A DNA stretch of 64,000 bases from Kordia aestuariivivens (GCF_014397005.1 NZ_JACGWS010000014.1:1-64000); one strand, 5' to 3'. Counted from the first letter of the stretch, positions 8,614 to 17,374 are shown. Notes: a model not told the origin generated them from the letters alone. Numbers and translations: made by a program.

Positions 8614-9473
8614 TATTCGACGGCTTTTAAGCTTAAATCTAAGTTATATACAGAATGTGTCAATGCACCTGACGAAATGTAATTTACACCACAAAGTGCG
8701 TAATCGCGAATGGTTTTTTCGTTAATTCCACCCGATGATTCCGTCAAACATTGATCGCCAATCATAGCAACTGCTTTTCGCGTATCTTCATAATTAAAGT
8801 TATCAATCAGTATTCTATACACACCTTTTGTTTGCAGTATTTCTTCAATTTCTTTTAAATCACGTGCCTCCACAATGATTTTTAAATCGAGATTATTTTC
8901 TTTTAGATATGTTTTTGTTTGCGTAATTGCTTGCGTAATTCCACCACAGAAATCTATATGATTATCTTTTAACATCACCATATCATACAATGCAAAACGG
9001 TGATTGACACCACCTCCAATTTTTACCGCCCATTTTTCCAACGCTCTAATTCCGGGTGTTGTTTTTCGAGTGTCTAATATTTTGGTTTCGGTTCCTTCCA
9101 GCAATTGTACAAACATATTTGTTTTCGTTGCAATCGCGCTCATTCGTTGCATTGCGTTCAATACTAAACGTTCAGCTTTTAGGATGGATTGCGATTTTCC
9201 TGTTACATAAAACGCAATGTCGCCATATTTTACAGTGCTTCCATCTTCGATTAAGGTTTCAACGCTCATTTCAGGATCTACATAGTTGAACACCATTTTG
9301 GCAAATTCAATTCCGGCAATAATTCCTTCATCTTTCACTAATAGTTTCGCCTTTCCCATTGCTGTATTTGGAATACACGCCAACGAACTGTGATCGCCGT
9401 CGCCGACATCTTCACGGATAGCATTTGAAATTATTAATTCTAATTCTTTTTGAAATTGCGTTTCTGAAATCAT
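8613..9473 (-). CDS. nadC: Nicotinate-nucleotide pyrophosphorylase (carboxylating)
   Basis: The 286-residue enzyme matches quinolinate phosphoribosyltransferase. It converts quinolinate and PRPP to nicotinate mononucleotide, CO2 and pyrophosphate in de novo NAD synthesis. Visible motifs are EDVGDGDHSS, AERLVLNAMQRMSAIAT, ILDTRKTTPGIRALEKWAVKIGGGVNHR, MLKDNHI, IIVEARDL, LIDNF and SSGGINEKTI. nadA and nadB are not in the window. The gene overlaps the following YihY gene by one base. Confidence 0.97.
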   Translation of the reverse strand: MISETQFQKELELIISNAIREDVGDGDHSSLACIPNTAMGKAKLLVKDEGIIAGIEFAKMVFNYVDPEMSVETLIEDGSTVKYGDIAFYVTGKSQSILKAERLVLNAMQRMSAIATKTNMFVQLLEGTETKILDTRKTTPGIRALEKWAVKIGGGVNHRFALYDMVMLKDNHIDFCGGITQAITQTKTYLKENNLDLKIIVEARDLKEIEEILQTKGVYRILIDNFNYEDTRKAVAMIGDQCLTESSGGINEKTIRDYALCGVNYISSGALTHSVYNLDLSLKAVE

Positions 9474-9554
9474 TTTTTCGTGTGAAATTAGTATTTATAC
9501 CAAAATTGCAAAGTTTAAACTGCATATCAAAATTGTAACGCATAATTATTGGAA

Positions 9555-9590
9555 AATAAAAAAGCACCACCTGAAAAGATGGTGCTCTTG
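9555..9590 (-). terminator. Rho-independent terminator of the peptide gene
   Basis: On the minus strand AGCACCAT and GTGGTGCT pair around a short loop and are followed by TTTTTTATT. It lies about 60 nt past the stop of the 64-residue peptide gene. Confidence 0.8.
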
Positions 9591-9644
9591 AGTTAAAAAA
9601 AATAGAATCATTACTATTTTTCATGTATTACATGAAAAATAGTA

Positions 9645-9839
9645 CTAGCACAACATCGATGTTGCATCACAACCAATCAAAAAGGTTAGGTCAGGACAAC
9701 TTATCAATGTTTCTGGAATGGTACAATTATAGCTTATCAGGCATCTAGAACCAGTAACTCCTCCATTAATTTCTTCTGTGTTGAAATTAGAAATTGTGTG
9801 TTTCTTGAGTTTTAACGATTTTAAATTTTGTTTTTTCAT
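9645..9839 (-). CDS. GG-leader peptide precursor (class I lanthipeptide-like)
   Basis: This 64-residue peptide has a charged leader with NLKSLKLKKHTISNFN and a double glycine (EINGG) at about residues 26-27. The predicted core is rich in Ser and Thr and holds five Cys, ending CDATSMLC. The leader matches a Bacteroidetes precursor class annotated as class I lanthipeptide or natural-product precursor. The gene has its own terminator. No LanB, LanC, LanM or peptidase-transporter gene is adjacent. Similar leaders occur at 35640-35852, 42148-42306 and 46617-46817. The assignment rests on the leader pattern; the modification is inferred. Confidence 0.7.
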   Translation of the reverse strand: MKKQNLKSLKLKKHTISNFNTEEINGGVTGSRCLISYNCTIPETLISCPDLTFLIGCDATSMLC

Positions 9840-10136
9840 TTTTAATTGAGTTTTAATTGTTAATAACTTGAGTGTAGGTAAAACGTTCTTTTTGAATCGT
9901 TTTTTAAATACGATTCGTCACAATTGCAATTGATTTTTGTACGTTTTCGAATGTTTTACGCTGTTACTAAAGTATCGCAAAAGCACTGTTATTATTACAT
10001 TTTCAGCATACTAAGGGATGAATGAAGCCAAAAGAGTTACGAATGGAAATACGCCATTTTTGTCAATTTTTGTAACTGTGATGACCGCAAATAGAAACGT
10101 GATGAATATAGTGTGATGGATTCTTGAAAATTCTCT
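9840..10136. other. Intergenic gap with no supported gene
   Basis: This stretch lies between the divergent peptide gene and rlmH. It must hold the promoter of the peptide gene on the minus strand, but I could not fix a convincing -7 box. No conserved ORF or RNA is seen. Confidence 0.4.
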
Positions 10137-10144
10137 TATTTTTG
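10137..10144 (+). promoter_or_regulatory. -7 box TATTTTTG before rlmH
   Basis: This perfect TAnnTTTG box ends 5 nt before the rlmH ATG. The predicted start site would fall at or near the start codon, which suggests a leaderless mRNA. Confidence 0.45.
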
Positions 10145-10148
10145 CCAA

Positions 10149-10622
10149 ATGAATATAAAAGTGCTCGCTATTGGACGAACGGACGATAAACAGTTGCAAC
10201 AACTGATTGATCAGTATGTGAAACGTTTGTCGCATTATGTAAAGTTTGATTTGGAAGTGATTCCCGATTTGAAAAACACTAAAAACCTCAGCGAAGCACA
10301 ACAAAAAGAAAAAGAAGGCGAACTCATTCTTAAAAAACTGTCGCCAACGGACGTTTTAGTTTTATTAGATGAAAATGGAAAACAGTTCACTTCCATTGAT
10401 TTTTCAAGCTATTTACAAAAGCGCATGAATGCTGGTATTAAGACATTGGTATTTGTGATTGGCGGACCTTACGGTTTTTCCGAGACCGTTTACGCGAAAG
10501 CGCAGGGAAAAATATCGGTATCCAAAATGACTTTTTCACACCAAATGGTTCGTTTGTTTGTCGTAGAACAAATTTATAGAGCCTTCACTATTTTACGAAA
10601 TGAACCGTATCATCATCGATAA
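10149..10622 (+). CDS. rlmH: 23S rRNA (pseudouridine1915-N3)-methyltransferase RlmH
   Basis: This 157-residue SPOUT-class methyltransferase is of normal family length. The knot that binds S-adenosylmethionine is visible as FVIGGPYGFSETVYAKA, followed by SVSKMTFSHQMVRLFVVEQIYRAF and the terminal NEPYHH. It methylates pseudouridine 1915 in helix 69 of 23S rRNA on 70S ribosomes. It is the first gene of a plus-strand operon, 12 nt before rdgB. A minus-strand frame covering its first half is a shadow. Confidence 0.97.
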   Translation: MNIKVLAIGRTDDKQLQQLIDQYVKRLSHYVKFDLEVIPDLKNTKNLSEAQQKEKEGELILKKLSPTDVLVLLDENGKQFTSIDFSSYLQKRMNAGIKTLVFVIGGPYGFSETVYAKAQGKISVSKMTFSHQMVRLFVVEQIYRAFTILRNEPYHHR

Positions 10623-10634
10623 AAAATATACTCC

Positions 10635-11213
10635 ATGAAACTCGTATTCGCCACCAACAACGCCAATAAAGTCAAAGAAGTTCAGTCTTTATTGCCTAGT
10701 CATATTACTATTTTAAGTTTGAAAGATATCGGCTGTGAAGAAGACATTCCAGAAACGCAACCAACGATTGAAGGAAACGCAATTCAAAAAGCACAATACA
10801 TAAAAGAACACTACGGTTACGATTGTTTTGCGGATGACACAGGATTGGAAGTAAACGCATTGAATGGCGAGCCTGGCGTTTTCTCGGCGCGTTATGCGGG
10901 CGAACAGCGAAATGCCGACGATAATATGAACAAGTTACTGAATGAACTTCAAGATAAAAATGATCGTTCTGCACATTTTAAAACCGTTGTCGCTTTAATT
11001 TTAAATGGACAACAACATACGTTTGAAGGAATTTGCAAAGGAAGCATTATCAACGAAAAAATAGGCGATCAAGGTTTTGGCTACGATCCTATTTTTATGG
11101 CAAACGGATTTGAAGAAACATTTGCACAAATTTCATTAGCAGAAAAAAATTGTGTGGGACATCGCGGAAAAGCGGTACAAAAGTTGATTGATTTTTTGAA
11201 TACAAACAACTAA
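10635..11213 (+). CDS. rdgB: Non-canonical purine NTP diphosphatase (RdgB/HAM1 family)
   Basis: The product is a 192-residue Ham1-fold pyrophosphatase that removes ITP, dITP and XTP from the nucleotide pool. Family motifs are FATNNANKVKEV at the N-terminus, CFADDTGLEVNALNGEPGVFSARYAG at about 70-95, and GQQHTFEGICKGSI with GFGYDPIF near 125-155. It ends with the conserved KNCVGHRGKA. It is 12 nt downstream of rlmH and 9 nt upstream of a lipoprotein gene, all on the plus strand. Confidence 0.96.
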   Translation: MKLVFATNNANKVKEVQSLLPSHITILSLKDIGCEEDIPETQPTIEGNAIQKAQYIKEHYGYDCFADDTGLEVNALNGEPGVFSARYAGEQRNADDNMNKLLNELQDKNDRSAHFKTVVALILNGQQHTFEGICKGSIINEKIGDQGFGYDPIFMANGFEETFAQISLAEKNCVGHRGKAVQKLIDFLNTNN

Positions 11214-11222
11214 TCAAACTAT

Positions 11223-12221
11223 ATGAAAATTCGATTTTTACTTTGTGTGCTAGTACTTTCTTTAGCTTCTTGCACAAAAACCATTACCGAAACTGTTATT
11301 GAAAAGGAAATAATATACCTTCAAACCATTGATGATAACTTAACAGAAGTAACTATTCCAGAATTAAACATAGAAAAGCATCAATTTAAAATAGAAAAGG
11401 TAGATTCACTAATAACTTATCAAAGACCAAAAAATTACAACAAAGCTATTTACAATACTTTTCAAAAAAAATATAAGTTTGATGATACTTTTGAAGGGAA
11501 ATTTGTGTTGCTAGATTCTGGTGCTACTCTTACAAAAAGTGCAACTATGACACATCGAAGATTTTCTTTTTTTGACAAGTATTCTAGAGACACTTATATT
11601 GTAAAAAAATTCACTAAAACATATAAAAACCTCAATTTTGAAGGATATTCAGGGATTAAACATATCTTTCAGGTATTTAATAAACCTAATTACAAAAAAT
11701 CAAATAAACCTCTATATAAAGTTAAAGCATACGGAAGTCACCTACAACTCTACGACCGAGAAGGTTATTTTGTTTGCTCTCAGTATGGTTGTTGTATGAG
11801 TTCTAATACCTATGAATTATTTGATTTACAAGGCAACTATATTCTATCATCAAATGACAATATTAAGTCTGTAAAAACAGAGAAAAACTATTATTATATT
11901 GGAATATTAAAAAATGAAATTCCTGATATACCAGTACTTTTCATCAAAGAAGCTTCTGGAAGTACAAAATACATAAGTTTCTTAAATATTAATTTTGATA
12001 ATATTTTTGAAGAACATTTCTATCTCAAATTTAAAAATCAAAAATCTCCATTTATTCCCGTAGAATCGCAAACATTATCTGAATTTGAAATTGAAAACCT
12101 TGACGATCTCGAACTTTGGTTTCCATTTAATAAAAAAGACACCCTAAAAATTCCATTCAAAAATGAAAAAGCATTCGGCGTTGACTATCCACAAATCAAA
12201 ATTTCACTTTCAGAAAAATAG
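11223..12221 (+). CDS. Lipoprotein of unknown function
   Basis: This 332-residue protein has a lipoprotein signal (CVLVLSLASC with the lipidated Cys at about residue 17). The rest is a Lys/Asn/Tyr-rich beta protein without a recognised domain. It contains YGSHLQLYDREGYFVCSQYGCCMSS, which reads like a beta-propeller blade or WG-like segment, but the similarity is too weak to name. It follows rdgB after 9 nt and is more AT-rich than rlmH and rdgB, as many lineage-specific lipoproteins are. It is probably read through from the same transcript. Confidence 0.6.
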   Translation: MKIRFLLCVLVLSLASCTKTITETVIEKEIIYLQTIDDNLTEVTIPELNIEKHQFKIEKVDSLITYQRPKNYNKAIYNTFQKKYKFDDTFEGKFVLLDSGATLTKSATMTHRRFSFFDKYSRDTYIVKKFTKTYKNLNFEGYSGIKHIFQVFNKPNYKKSNKPLYKVKAYGSHLQLYDREGYFVCSQYGCCMSSNTYELFDLQGNYILSSNDNIKSVKTEKNYYYIGILKNEIPDIPVLFIKEASGSTKYISFLNINFDNIFEEHFYLKFKNQKSPFIPVESQTLSEFEIENLDDLELWFPFNKKDTLKIPFKNEKAFGVDYPQIKISLSEK

Positions 12222-12272
12222 TAATAAATTGATTTTCAGTAAAATACACTGACTGTTTTTTATATTTTAATT

Positions 12273-12290
12273 TATTATGCTTACATAATA
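12273..12290. promoter_or_regulatory. Inverted repeat TATTATG-N4-CATAATA upstream of helicase promoter
   Basis: The perfect 7-bp arms end 19 nt before the -7 box of the helicase gene, covering the -33 region. It is the same pattern as 7647-7664. Confidence 0.45.
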
Positions 12291-12309
12291 CAATCTAAAA
12301 ATAAAACAC

Positions 12310-12317
12310 TACCTTTG
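12310..12317 (+). promoter_or_regulatory. -7 promoter box TACCTTTG of the DEAD-box helicase gene
   Basis: This is a perfect TAnnTTTG box. It places the transcription start near 12324 and leaves a 5' leader of about 117 nt. Confidence 0.65.
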
Positions 12318-12323
12318 CCGCTT

Positions 12324-12440
12324 GAAATCCCAGAGCGGGATGAAGTTATGCAGCGTCAAGGTATTTTTATTTAAGGTCGTGCGCTCCATGTAACTTCTCA
12401 ACACAGCAAGAAGCTGTACGAACCTTTTTAAGATTACAAT
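12324..12440 (+). promoter_or_regulatory. Structured 5' leader of the DEAD-box helicase mRNA
   Basis: The leader can form a long stem: GAAGTTA (12342-12348) with TAACTTC (12391-12397), continued by AGCG (12352-12355) with CGCT (12382-12385). It is GC-richer than the neighbouring intergenic DNA. Long leaders are known to control cold-induced RNA helicases in other bacteria; here that role is inferred. Confidence 0.45.
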
Positions 12441-14267
12441 ATGACAAAATTTGAAGAATTAGGTCTTCAAGACTCGCTTTTGCGTGCAATTCAGGATATG
12501 GGCTTTGAAACCCCAAGTGAAGTACAAGAAAAAGCAATTCCATTATTACTTACCGAAGACGTTGATGTAGTAGCATTAGCACAAACAGGAACTGGTAAAA
12601 CAGCCGCATTTGGTTTTCCGTTAATTCAAAAAATTGATGCGAATAGCAGAACAACACAAGGATTAATCCTTTCTCCTACACGTGAATTGTGTTTGCAAAT
12701 TACCAACGAATTAAAAAACTACTCTAAATACGAAAACATTAATGTTGTTGCTATTTATGGTGGTGCAAGTATTACCGATCAAGCAAAACAAGTAAAGAAA
12801 GGTGCACAAATAGTTGTGGCAACACCAGGACGTATGCAAGATATGATCAACCGTCGTTTGGTTGATATTTCTAAAATTGAATACTGTATTTTAGATGAAG
12901 CTGATGAAATGTTAAACATGGGATTCTATGAAGACATTACAGCCATTTTATCGCACACACCAGATGAAAAAAATACATGGTTATTCTCGGCTACCATGCC
13001 AAGAGAAGTAACTGCAATTGCTAAGAAATTTATGCATTCTCCAAAAGAAATTACGGTTGGATCGCGTAATTCTGGAACAGATACGGTAAGTCACGAATAT
13101 TACACAGTAGGTGGTAGAGATCGTTATTTAGCATTAAAACGTTTGTCAGATGCAAACCCAGATATATTTTCAGTAGTTTTCTGTAGAACAAAACGTGATA
13201 CACAAGCAGTAGCTGAAAAGTTAATTGAAGATGGTTATAATGCAGCAGCGATTCATGGTGACTTAAGCCAGAATCAACGTGATTTAGTGATGAAATCATT
13301 CCGATCACGTCAAATACAAATGTTAGTAGCAACAGATGTTGCTGCGCGTGGTATTGATGTAGACGATATTACACACGTAATTAACTATCAACTTCCTGAC
13401 GAAGTAGAAACGTATACGCACCGAAGTGGTCGTACAGGTAGAGCAGGAAAATCAGGAGTTTCGATTGTGATTGTAACAAAAAGTGAAATGCGTAAGATAA
13501 AAGCTATCGAACGTAAAATTCAACAAAAATTTGAACAAAAAACAATTCCATCTGGAATGGAAATTTGTCAAATTCAATTGTTTCACTTGGCAAACAAAAT
13601 TCACAATACGGAAGTAAACGAAGAAGTAGAAAAGTTTTTACCTTCTATCAGTGAAATTTTTGAAGATACTTCTAAAGAAGAATTAATTAAAAGAATGGTT
13701 TCTGTTGAATTTAACAGATTCTACAATTACTATAAAAAATCAAAAGATCTCAACCAAAAAGGCGGTTCTGATTCGTATGCAGATTCTGGTTCTGACAATC
13801 ACTATTCAAGAAGTGGCGGAAACTCTAACAGCACACGTTATTTCATCAATGTTGGTGAAAAAGACGGATATGACTGGATGCGTTTAAAAGATTTCTTAAA
13901 AGAAACTTTAGATTTAGGTCGTGATGATGTTTACAAAGTAGATGTTAAAGAAAGTTTCTCTTTCTTCAACACAGATGTTGAGAAAAAAGAACAAGTTTTA
14001 ACACACTTCACAGACTTTAAAGTTGACGGACGTTTTGTAAATGTTGAAGAATCAACTACTGGCGGCGGTGGCGGTGGTGGAAACCGAAGACGCTCAGGTG
14101 GCGGAGGCGGTGGATACCGTAAACGTTCTGGCGGCGGAGATAGCGGTGGCGGAGATCGCAGAAGAAGAGATAGTTCATCATCTTCTTCATCGGATGGTGG
14201 AAGAAGAAGAAGAAGCAGCGGCGGTGATAGCGGTGGCGGATTCAGAGGAAGATCAAGAAGAAAATAA
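12441..14267 (+). CDS. DEAD-box ATP-dependent RNA helicase with DbpA-like RNA-binding domain and RGG tail
   Basis: This 608-residue SF2 RNA helicase has the Q motif (GFETPSEVQEKAIP), Walker A AQTGTGKTAA, PTREL, TPGR, LDEADEMLNMGF, SAT, ARGIDVDDITHVINY and HRSGRTGRAG. Residues about 475-545 (RYFINVGEKDGYDWMRLKDF to DGRFVNVEEST) look like a DbpA-type RNA-recognition domain. The last 60 residues are a Gly/Ser/Arg-rich tail with RGG-like runs. This layout matches the CsdA/DeaD group that acts in ribosome assembly and mRNA turnover in the cold. A structured leader precedes the ATG and a strong terminator follows the stop. Confidence 0.93.
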   Translation: MTKFEELGLQDSLLRAIQDMGFETPSEVQEKAIPLLLTEDVDVVALAQTGTGKTAAFGFPLIQKIDANSRTTQGLILSPTRELCLQITNELKNYSKYENINVVAIYGGASITDQAKQVKKGAQIVVATPGRMQDMINRRLVDISKIEYCILDEADEMLNMGFYEDITAILSHTPDEKNTWLFSATMPREVTAIAKKFMHSPKEITVGSRNSGTDTVSHEYYTVGGRDRYLALKRLSDANPDIFSVVFCRTKRDTQAVAEKLIEDGYNAAAIHGDLSQNQRDLVMKSFRSRQIQMLVATDVAARGIDVDDITHVINYQLPDEVETYTHRSGRTGRAGKSGVSIVIVTKSEMRKIKAIERKIQQKFEQKTIPSGMEICQIQLFHLANKIHNTEVNEEVEKFLPSISEIFEDTSKEELIKRMVSVEFNRFYNYYKKSKDLNQKGGSDSYADSGSDNHYSRSGGNSNSTRYFINVGEKDGYDWMRLKDFLKETLDLGRDDVYKVDVKESFSFFNTDVEKKEQVLTHFTDFKVDGRFVNVEESTTGGGGGGGNRRRSGGGGGGYRKRSGGGDSGGGDRRRRDSSSSSSSDGGRRRRSSGGDSGGGFRGRSRRK

Positions 14268-14293
14268 TAATACCATAAGTGTTAATATTAAGT

Positions 14294-14321
14294 AAAAAGT
14301 GCGCCATGGCGCACTTTTTTT
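14294..14321. terminator. Rho-independent terminator (perfect palindrome)
   Basis: AAAAAGTGCGCCA and its exact complement TGGCGCACTTTTT adjoin (14294-14319), with further T. It ends the helicase transcript and could work on both strands. Confidence 0.9.
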
Positions 14322-14383
14322 AGTTTTGTTTAGTATTTTTACAGGAGAATTAGTCAAATCGGCTGATTTTAAAAATTGCATAC

Positions 14384-15157
14384 ATGAAAAAGCTTTCGTT
14401 CCTTATCCTTTTAGTATTCACCATAACTTCACTTACTGCGCAAACTGATAAAAAATTGTATGCAAAAGTTGTGAACGATTCGGATGATACTCCAATGCCA
14501 AATGTACACGTCGTAAATTTGACCACAATTAAAGGTGTTATTACAAATGAAAAAGGAGAATTTGAATTAACAGCAAAAGCCGACGATATCATATTCTTTT
14601 CTTTTTTAGGATTCAAATCAATCAAGGTTCGCGTAACGAATGACATGTTAAAGTACAAAGGTTCTTCTACAATCCGATTGACGGAATTAGCCTATGCACT
14701 TGAAAAAGTTGTTTTAACACCTTATAAACTCACAGGGTATTTAGATATTGACGCTAAAAACGTTCCTCTTCGTCCAAACTATCGTTACCGTATTGCGGGA
14801 CTTTCTACAGGATATGAAGCTGGACAAAATGCTCCTGGTGCAATTTCTAGCGTATTAGGTGCCATTTTCAATCCTGCTGATTTCTTGCAAAAAGTTTTTG
14901 GTAAGAAGCCAAAACAAATGCGGAAACTGCGTCAGATGAAGGAAGATGATGAGATTAGAAATTTATTAGCTTCAAAATTTGACCGTCAAATGCTTCGTGA
15001 GTTGCTTCAAGTTGAACGTGTAGATATTGACGAAATTCTTTCTTTATGTAATTACTCTAAAACGTTCATTACAACTGCAAATGATTTACAAATTTTAGAT
15101 GCAATTAACGATTGTTACGAAGAATATAAAATATTGAGCAGAGAAAAGAAGAAGTAA
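14384..15157 (+). CDS. Secreted carboxypeptidase-like regulatory domain protein
   Basis: The product has 257 residues, with a signal peptide (MKKLSFLILLVFTITSLTAQ) and then a carboxypeptidase regulatory-like beta-sandwich at about 23-105. The signature is KLYAKVVNDSDDTPMPNVHVVN, TTIKGVITNEKGEFEL and DIIFFSFLGFKSIKV. In Bacteroidetes this domain usually caps TonB-dependent receptors, but here the barrel is missing and a charged helical C-terminal half follows (KKPKQMRKLRQMKEDDEIRNLL). It is a complete small protein of the family rather than a truncated receptor, since the helical half is well formed. The function is unknown. Confidence 0.8.
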   Translation: MKKLSFLILLVFTITSLTAQTDKKLYAKVVNDSDDTPMPNVHVVNLTTIKGVITNEKGEFELTAKADDIIFFSFLGFKSIKVRVTNDMLKYKGSSTIRLTELAYALEKVVLTPYKLTGYLDIDAKNVPLRPNYRYRIAGLSTGYEAGQNAPGAISSVLGAIFNPADFLQKVFGKKPKQMRKLRQMKEDDEIRNLLASKFDRQMLRELLQVERVDIDEILSLCNYSKTFITTANDLQILDAINDCYEEYKILSREKKK

Positions 15158-15242
15158 ACCTTCACTCCTATTTTTTGTAAAATCTATAATTTTACTACAT
15201 TTTTTTGCCAATTTTTTATGTAAACAGATCGTTTTTGTAAAA

Positions 15243-15280
15243 AGTTATAACAACTCAATCGTTGTCGTAACTATTTTTTA
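15243..15280 (+). terminator. Inverted repeat with T run: terminator or operator
   Basis: AGTTATAACAAC (15243-15254) and GTTGTCGTAACT (15261-15272) pair with 10 of 12 positions Watson-Crick. A TATTTTTTA tract follows. It may terminate the preceding gene, 85 nt upstream, or serve as an operator for the amylase gene 90 nt downstream. Confidence 0.45.
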
Positions 15281-15361
15281 ATCGATTGTCGGTTTCATGG
15301 TATGAAAATATCATCGTATCGTTTATATTGCAATTGTTTTTATTCAATTAATACATAAAAC

Positions 15362-17002
15362 ATGAAGCAATTATCACTACTCTTTTTAGGATTTCTATTT
15401 ATTTTTGGATGCAAATCAAAACCTTCTGAAGTTGCCAAAACAACTACCGAAGTACAACCTTTTGTCTGGGAAGCTGCAAACGTATATTTTATGTTGACAG
15501 ATCGTTTTCACAATGGAAATAAAGAAAATGACATCAATTACGATCGAACAAAAGAACCTGCAAAACTCAGAGGTTTTATGGGCGGTGATATGGCTGGAAT
15601 TACACAAAAAATAAAAGATGGCTATTTTGACGATTTAGGCATCAACGCAATTTGGTTTTCGCCTGTATTAGAGCAAATTCACGATAGTACTAATGAAGGA
15701 ACAGGAAATACGTATGCGTTTCACGGCTATTGGACAAAAGATTGGACAAACTTTGATGCCAATTTTGGAACTGCCGCAGATTTTAAAGCATTAATAGATA
15801 CAGCACACGAACACGGAATTAGAATCCTGATGGACGTTGTAATGAATCATACAGGTCCTGTAACAGAAAAAGATCCTGTTTGGGATGATAATTGGGTGCG
15901 TACTGGACCAAACTGTTCGTATCAAAATTATGCCACTGCCGTAGATTGTACACTTGTTAAAAACCTTCCAGATGTATTGACAAATAGTAATGAAACTGTG
16001 ACATTACCTGCTCCACTAGTTGCAAAATGGAAAGCAGAAGGTCGTTACGAACAAGAGATGAAAGAGTTGGATGCGTTTTTCACTTCAACTGGTTTAGAAA
16101 AAAGTCCAAAGAATTACATCATAAAATGGTTGACAGATTACGTTCGCGAATATGGTGTGGATGGTTTTAGAGTTGACACGGTAAAACATGTGGAAGAAGA
16201 CGCTTGGAATACATTAAACGAACAAGCACAACTAGCGTTTACCGAATGGAAAGAAACGTATCCGGAATCAGTTTTAGATGATCACAATTTCTTTATGTTG
16301 GGCGAATTGTACGGTTACGGAATAGATTCAAAACGCTTTTATGATTTTGGCGACAAGAAAGTAGATTATTACGCAAATGGGTTTGATAATTTAATCAATT
16401 TTCAATTCAAATATGATGCAAGAGGAGATTACGAAAGTATTTTTTCTAAGTATGACGGAATTCTTCACAATGATTTAAAAGGGAAAAGCGTGATGAATTA
16501 CATCAGTTCACACGATGATGGCGATCCGTTTGATAAAGCACGAAACAAAACCTACGAATCAGCCACCAAATTATTATTAACGCCAGGAATTTCGCAAGTA
16601 TATTACGGTGACGAAACCAAGCGTTCATTAATCATTGAAGGAACTGAAGGCGATGCAACATTGCGTTCTTTTATGAATTGGGAGATGATGAATGATGCAG
16701 CAACCAAAGATTTATTAGCACATTGGCAAAAACTAGGAACTTTTAGAAAAGCACATCCTGCAATTGGCGCTGGAAAACATACAATGCTTTCCAACAGTCC
16801 GTACGTATTCGCTAGAAGCTATAAAAATGACAAAGTTGTTGTTGGATTAGATTTGGCAAAAGGAAGCAAGGAAATTACTGTGGGAACTCAATTTGAAAAT
16901 GGCATCACTGTAACGGATCATTACTCTGGGAAAACAGCAGAAGTAAAAGATGGAAAAGTGACGATTGATTCTGAGTTTTCGATTGTATTGCTACACCAAT
17001 AG
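15362..17002 (+). CDS. Alpha-amylase family (GH13) lipoprotein
   Basis: This 546-residue GH13 glycoside hydrolase has a lipoprotein signal (LLFLGFLFIFGC, Cys at about residue 17), so it should be membrane-anchored and act outside the cytoplasm. The four GH13 regions are clear: DVVMNH, GFRVDTVKH (nucleophile Asp), LGELYG (acid/base Glu) and YISSHDD. A C-terminal beta domain follows (about 460-546). The subfamily is not determined. Starch or maltodextrin cleavage is the likely role, but no SusC/SusD pair or maltose transporter is nearby. It converges with a VOC-family gene 6 nt downstream. Confidence 0.93.
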   Translation: MKQLSLLFLGFLFIFGCKSKPSEVAKTTTEVQPFVWEAANVYFMLTDRFHNGNKENDINYDRTKEPAKLRGFMGGDMAGITQKIKDGYFDDLGINAIWFSPVLEQIHDSTNEGTGNTYAFHGYWTKDWTNFDANFGTAADFKALIDTAHEHGIRILMDVVMNHTGPVTEKDPVWDDNWVRTGPNCSYQNYATAVDCTLVKNLPDVLTNSNETVTLPAPLVAKWKAEGRYEQEMKELDAFFTSTGLEKSPKNYIIKWLTDYVREYGVDGFRVDTVKHVEEDAWNTLNEQAQLAFTEWKETYPESVLDDHNFFMLGELYGYGIDSKRFYDFGDKKVDYYANGFDNLINFQFKYDARGDYESIFSKYDGILHNDLKGKSVMNYISSHDDGDPFDKARNKTYESATKLLLTPGISQVYYGDETKRSLIIEGTEGDATLRSFMNWEMMNDAATKDLLAHWQKLGTFRKAHPAIGAGKHTMLSNSPYVFARSYKNDKVVVGLDLAKGSKEITVGTQFENGITVTDHYSGKTAEVKDGKVTIDSEFSIVLLHQ

Positions 17003-17008
17003 TTTATT

Positions 17009-17374
17009 TTACACCTTTGAATGTAACGCAATTCTATTTCCTTCGGGGTCGATAAAAACAGCCATATAACCTATTTCGGGAGAAATTTGTGTTTTCCCTT
17101 GAACTATCGTTCCGCCAACTTCTGGTATAATTGCTAATTCTGTATCAACATCTTCAGAAGCAAAATATACTAAGACACCATTTGTTTTACTTGGGACATA
17201 TGATTCATGTTCTACTAACGCGCCTGTACAACTTTCTGAAGCTGGTTTTGGGGGAAACCATCCGTACAATAATCCTCCTAAATCTTGAACTTTAATAGAA
17301 ACTTTAAAAACAGTTTCGTAAAATTTTTGTGCGCGATTTATGTCAATCACTGGAATTTCAAACCAGTTTACCAT
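17009..17374 (-). CDS. VOC family (glyoxalase/bleomycin-resistance fold) protein
   Basis: The 121-residue single-domain protein starts MVNWFEIPVIDINRAQKFYETVF. It has the second half-repeat with VYFASEDVDTELAIIPEVGG and ends with YMAVFIDPEGNRIALHS, the typical VOC C-terminus. Family members bind a divalent metal and act on varied small molecules. The substrate cannot be told here. It is a monocistronic minus-strand gene, convergent with the amylase gene. Confidence 0.88.
   Translation of the reverse strand: MVNWFEIPVIDINRAQKFYETVFKVSIKVQDLGGLLYGWFPPKPASESCTGALVEHESYVPSKTNGVLVYFASEDVDTELAIIPEVGGTIVQGKTQISPEIGYMAVFIDPEGNRIALHSKV

Noticed and set aside
9412-9624. Minus-strand 70-codon frame upstream of nadC
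   Set aside because: It overlaps the nadC start and the peptide terminator and has no recognisable feature.
10011-10304. Minus-strand frame of 97 codons at the start of rlmH
   Set aside because: It overlaps half of the conserved rlmH gene on the other strand and has no family signature.
14041-14295. 84-codon frame in the helicase tail
   Set aside because: It is a shifted reading of the Gly/Arg-rich repeat codons of the helicase and has no independent signal.
14384-15157. Truncated TonB-dependent receptor
   Set aside because: Only the carboxypeptidase-like domain is present, but a well-formed helical C-terminal part follows and no barrel remnant is seen downstream.
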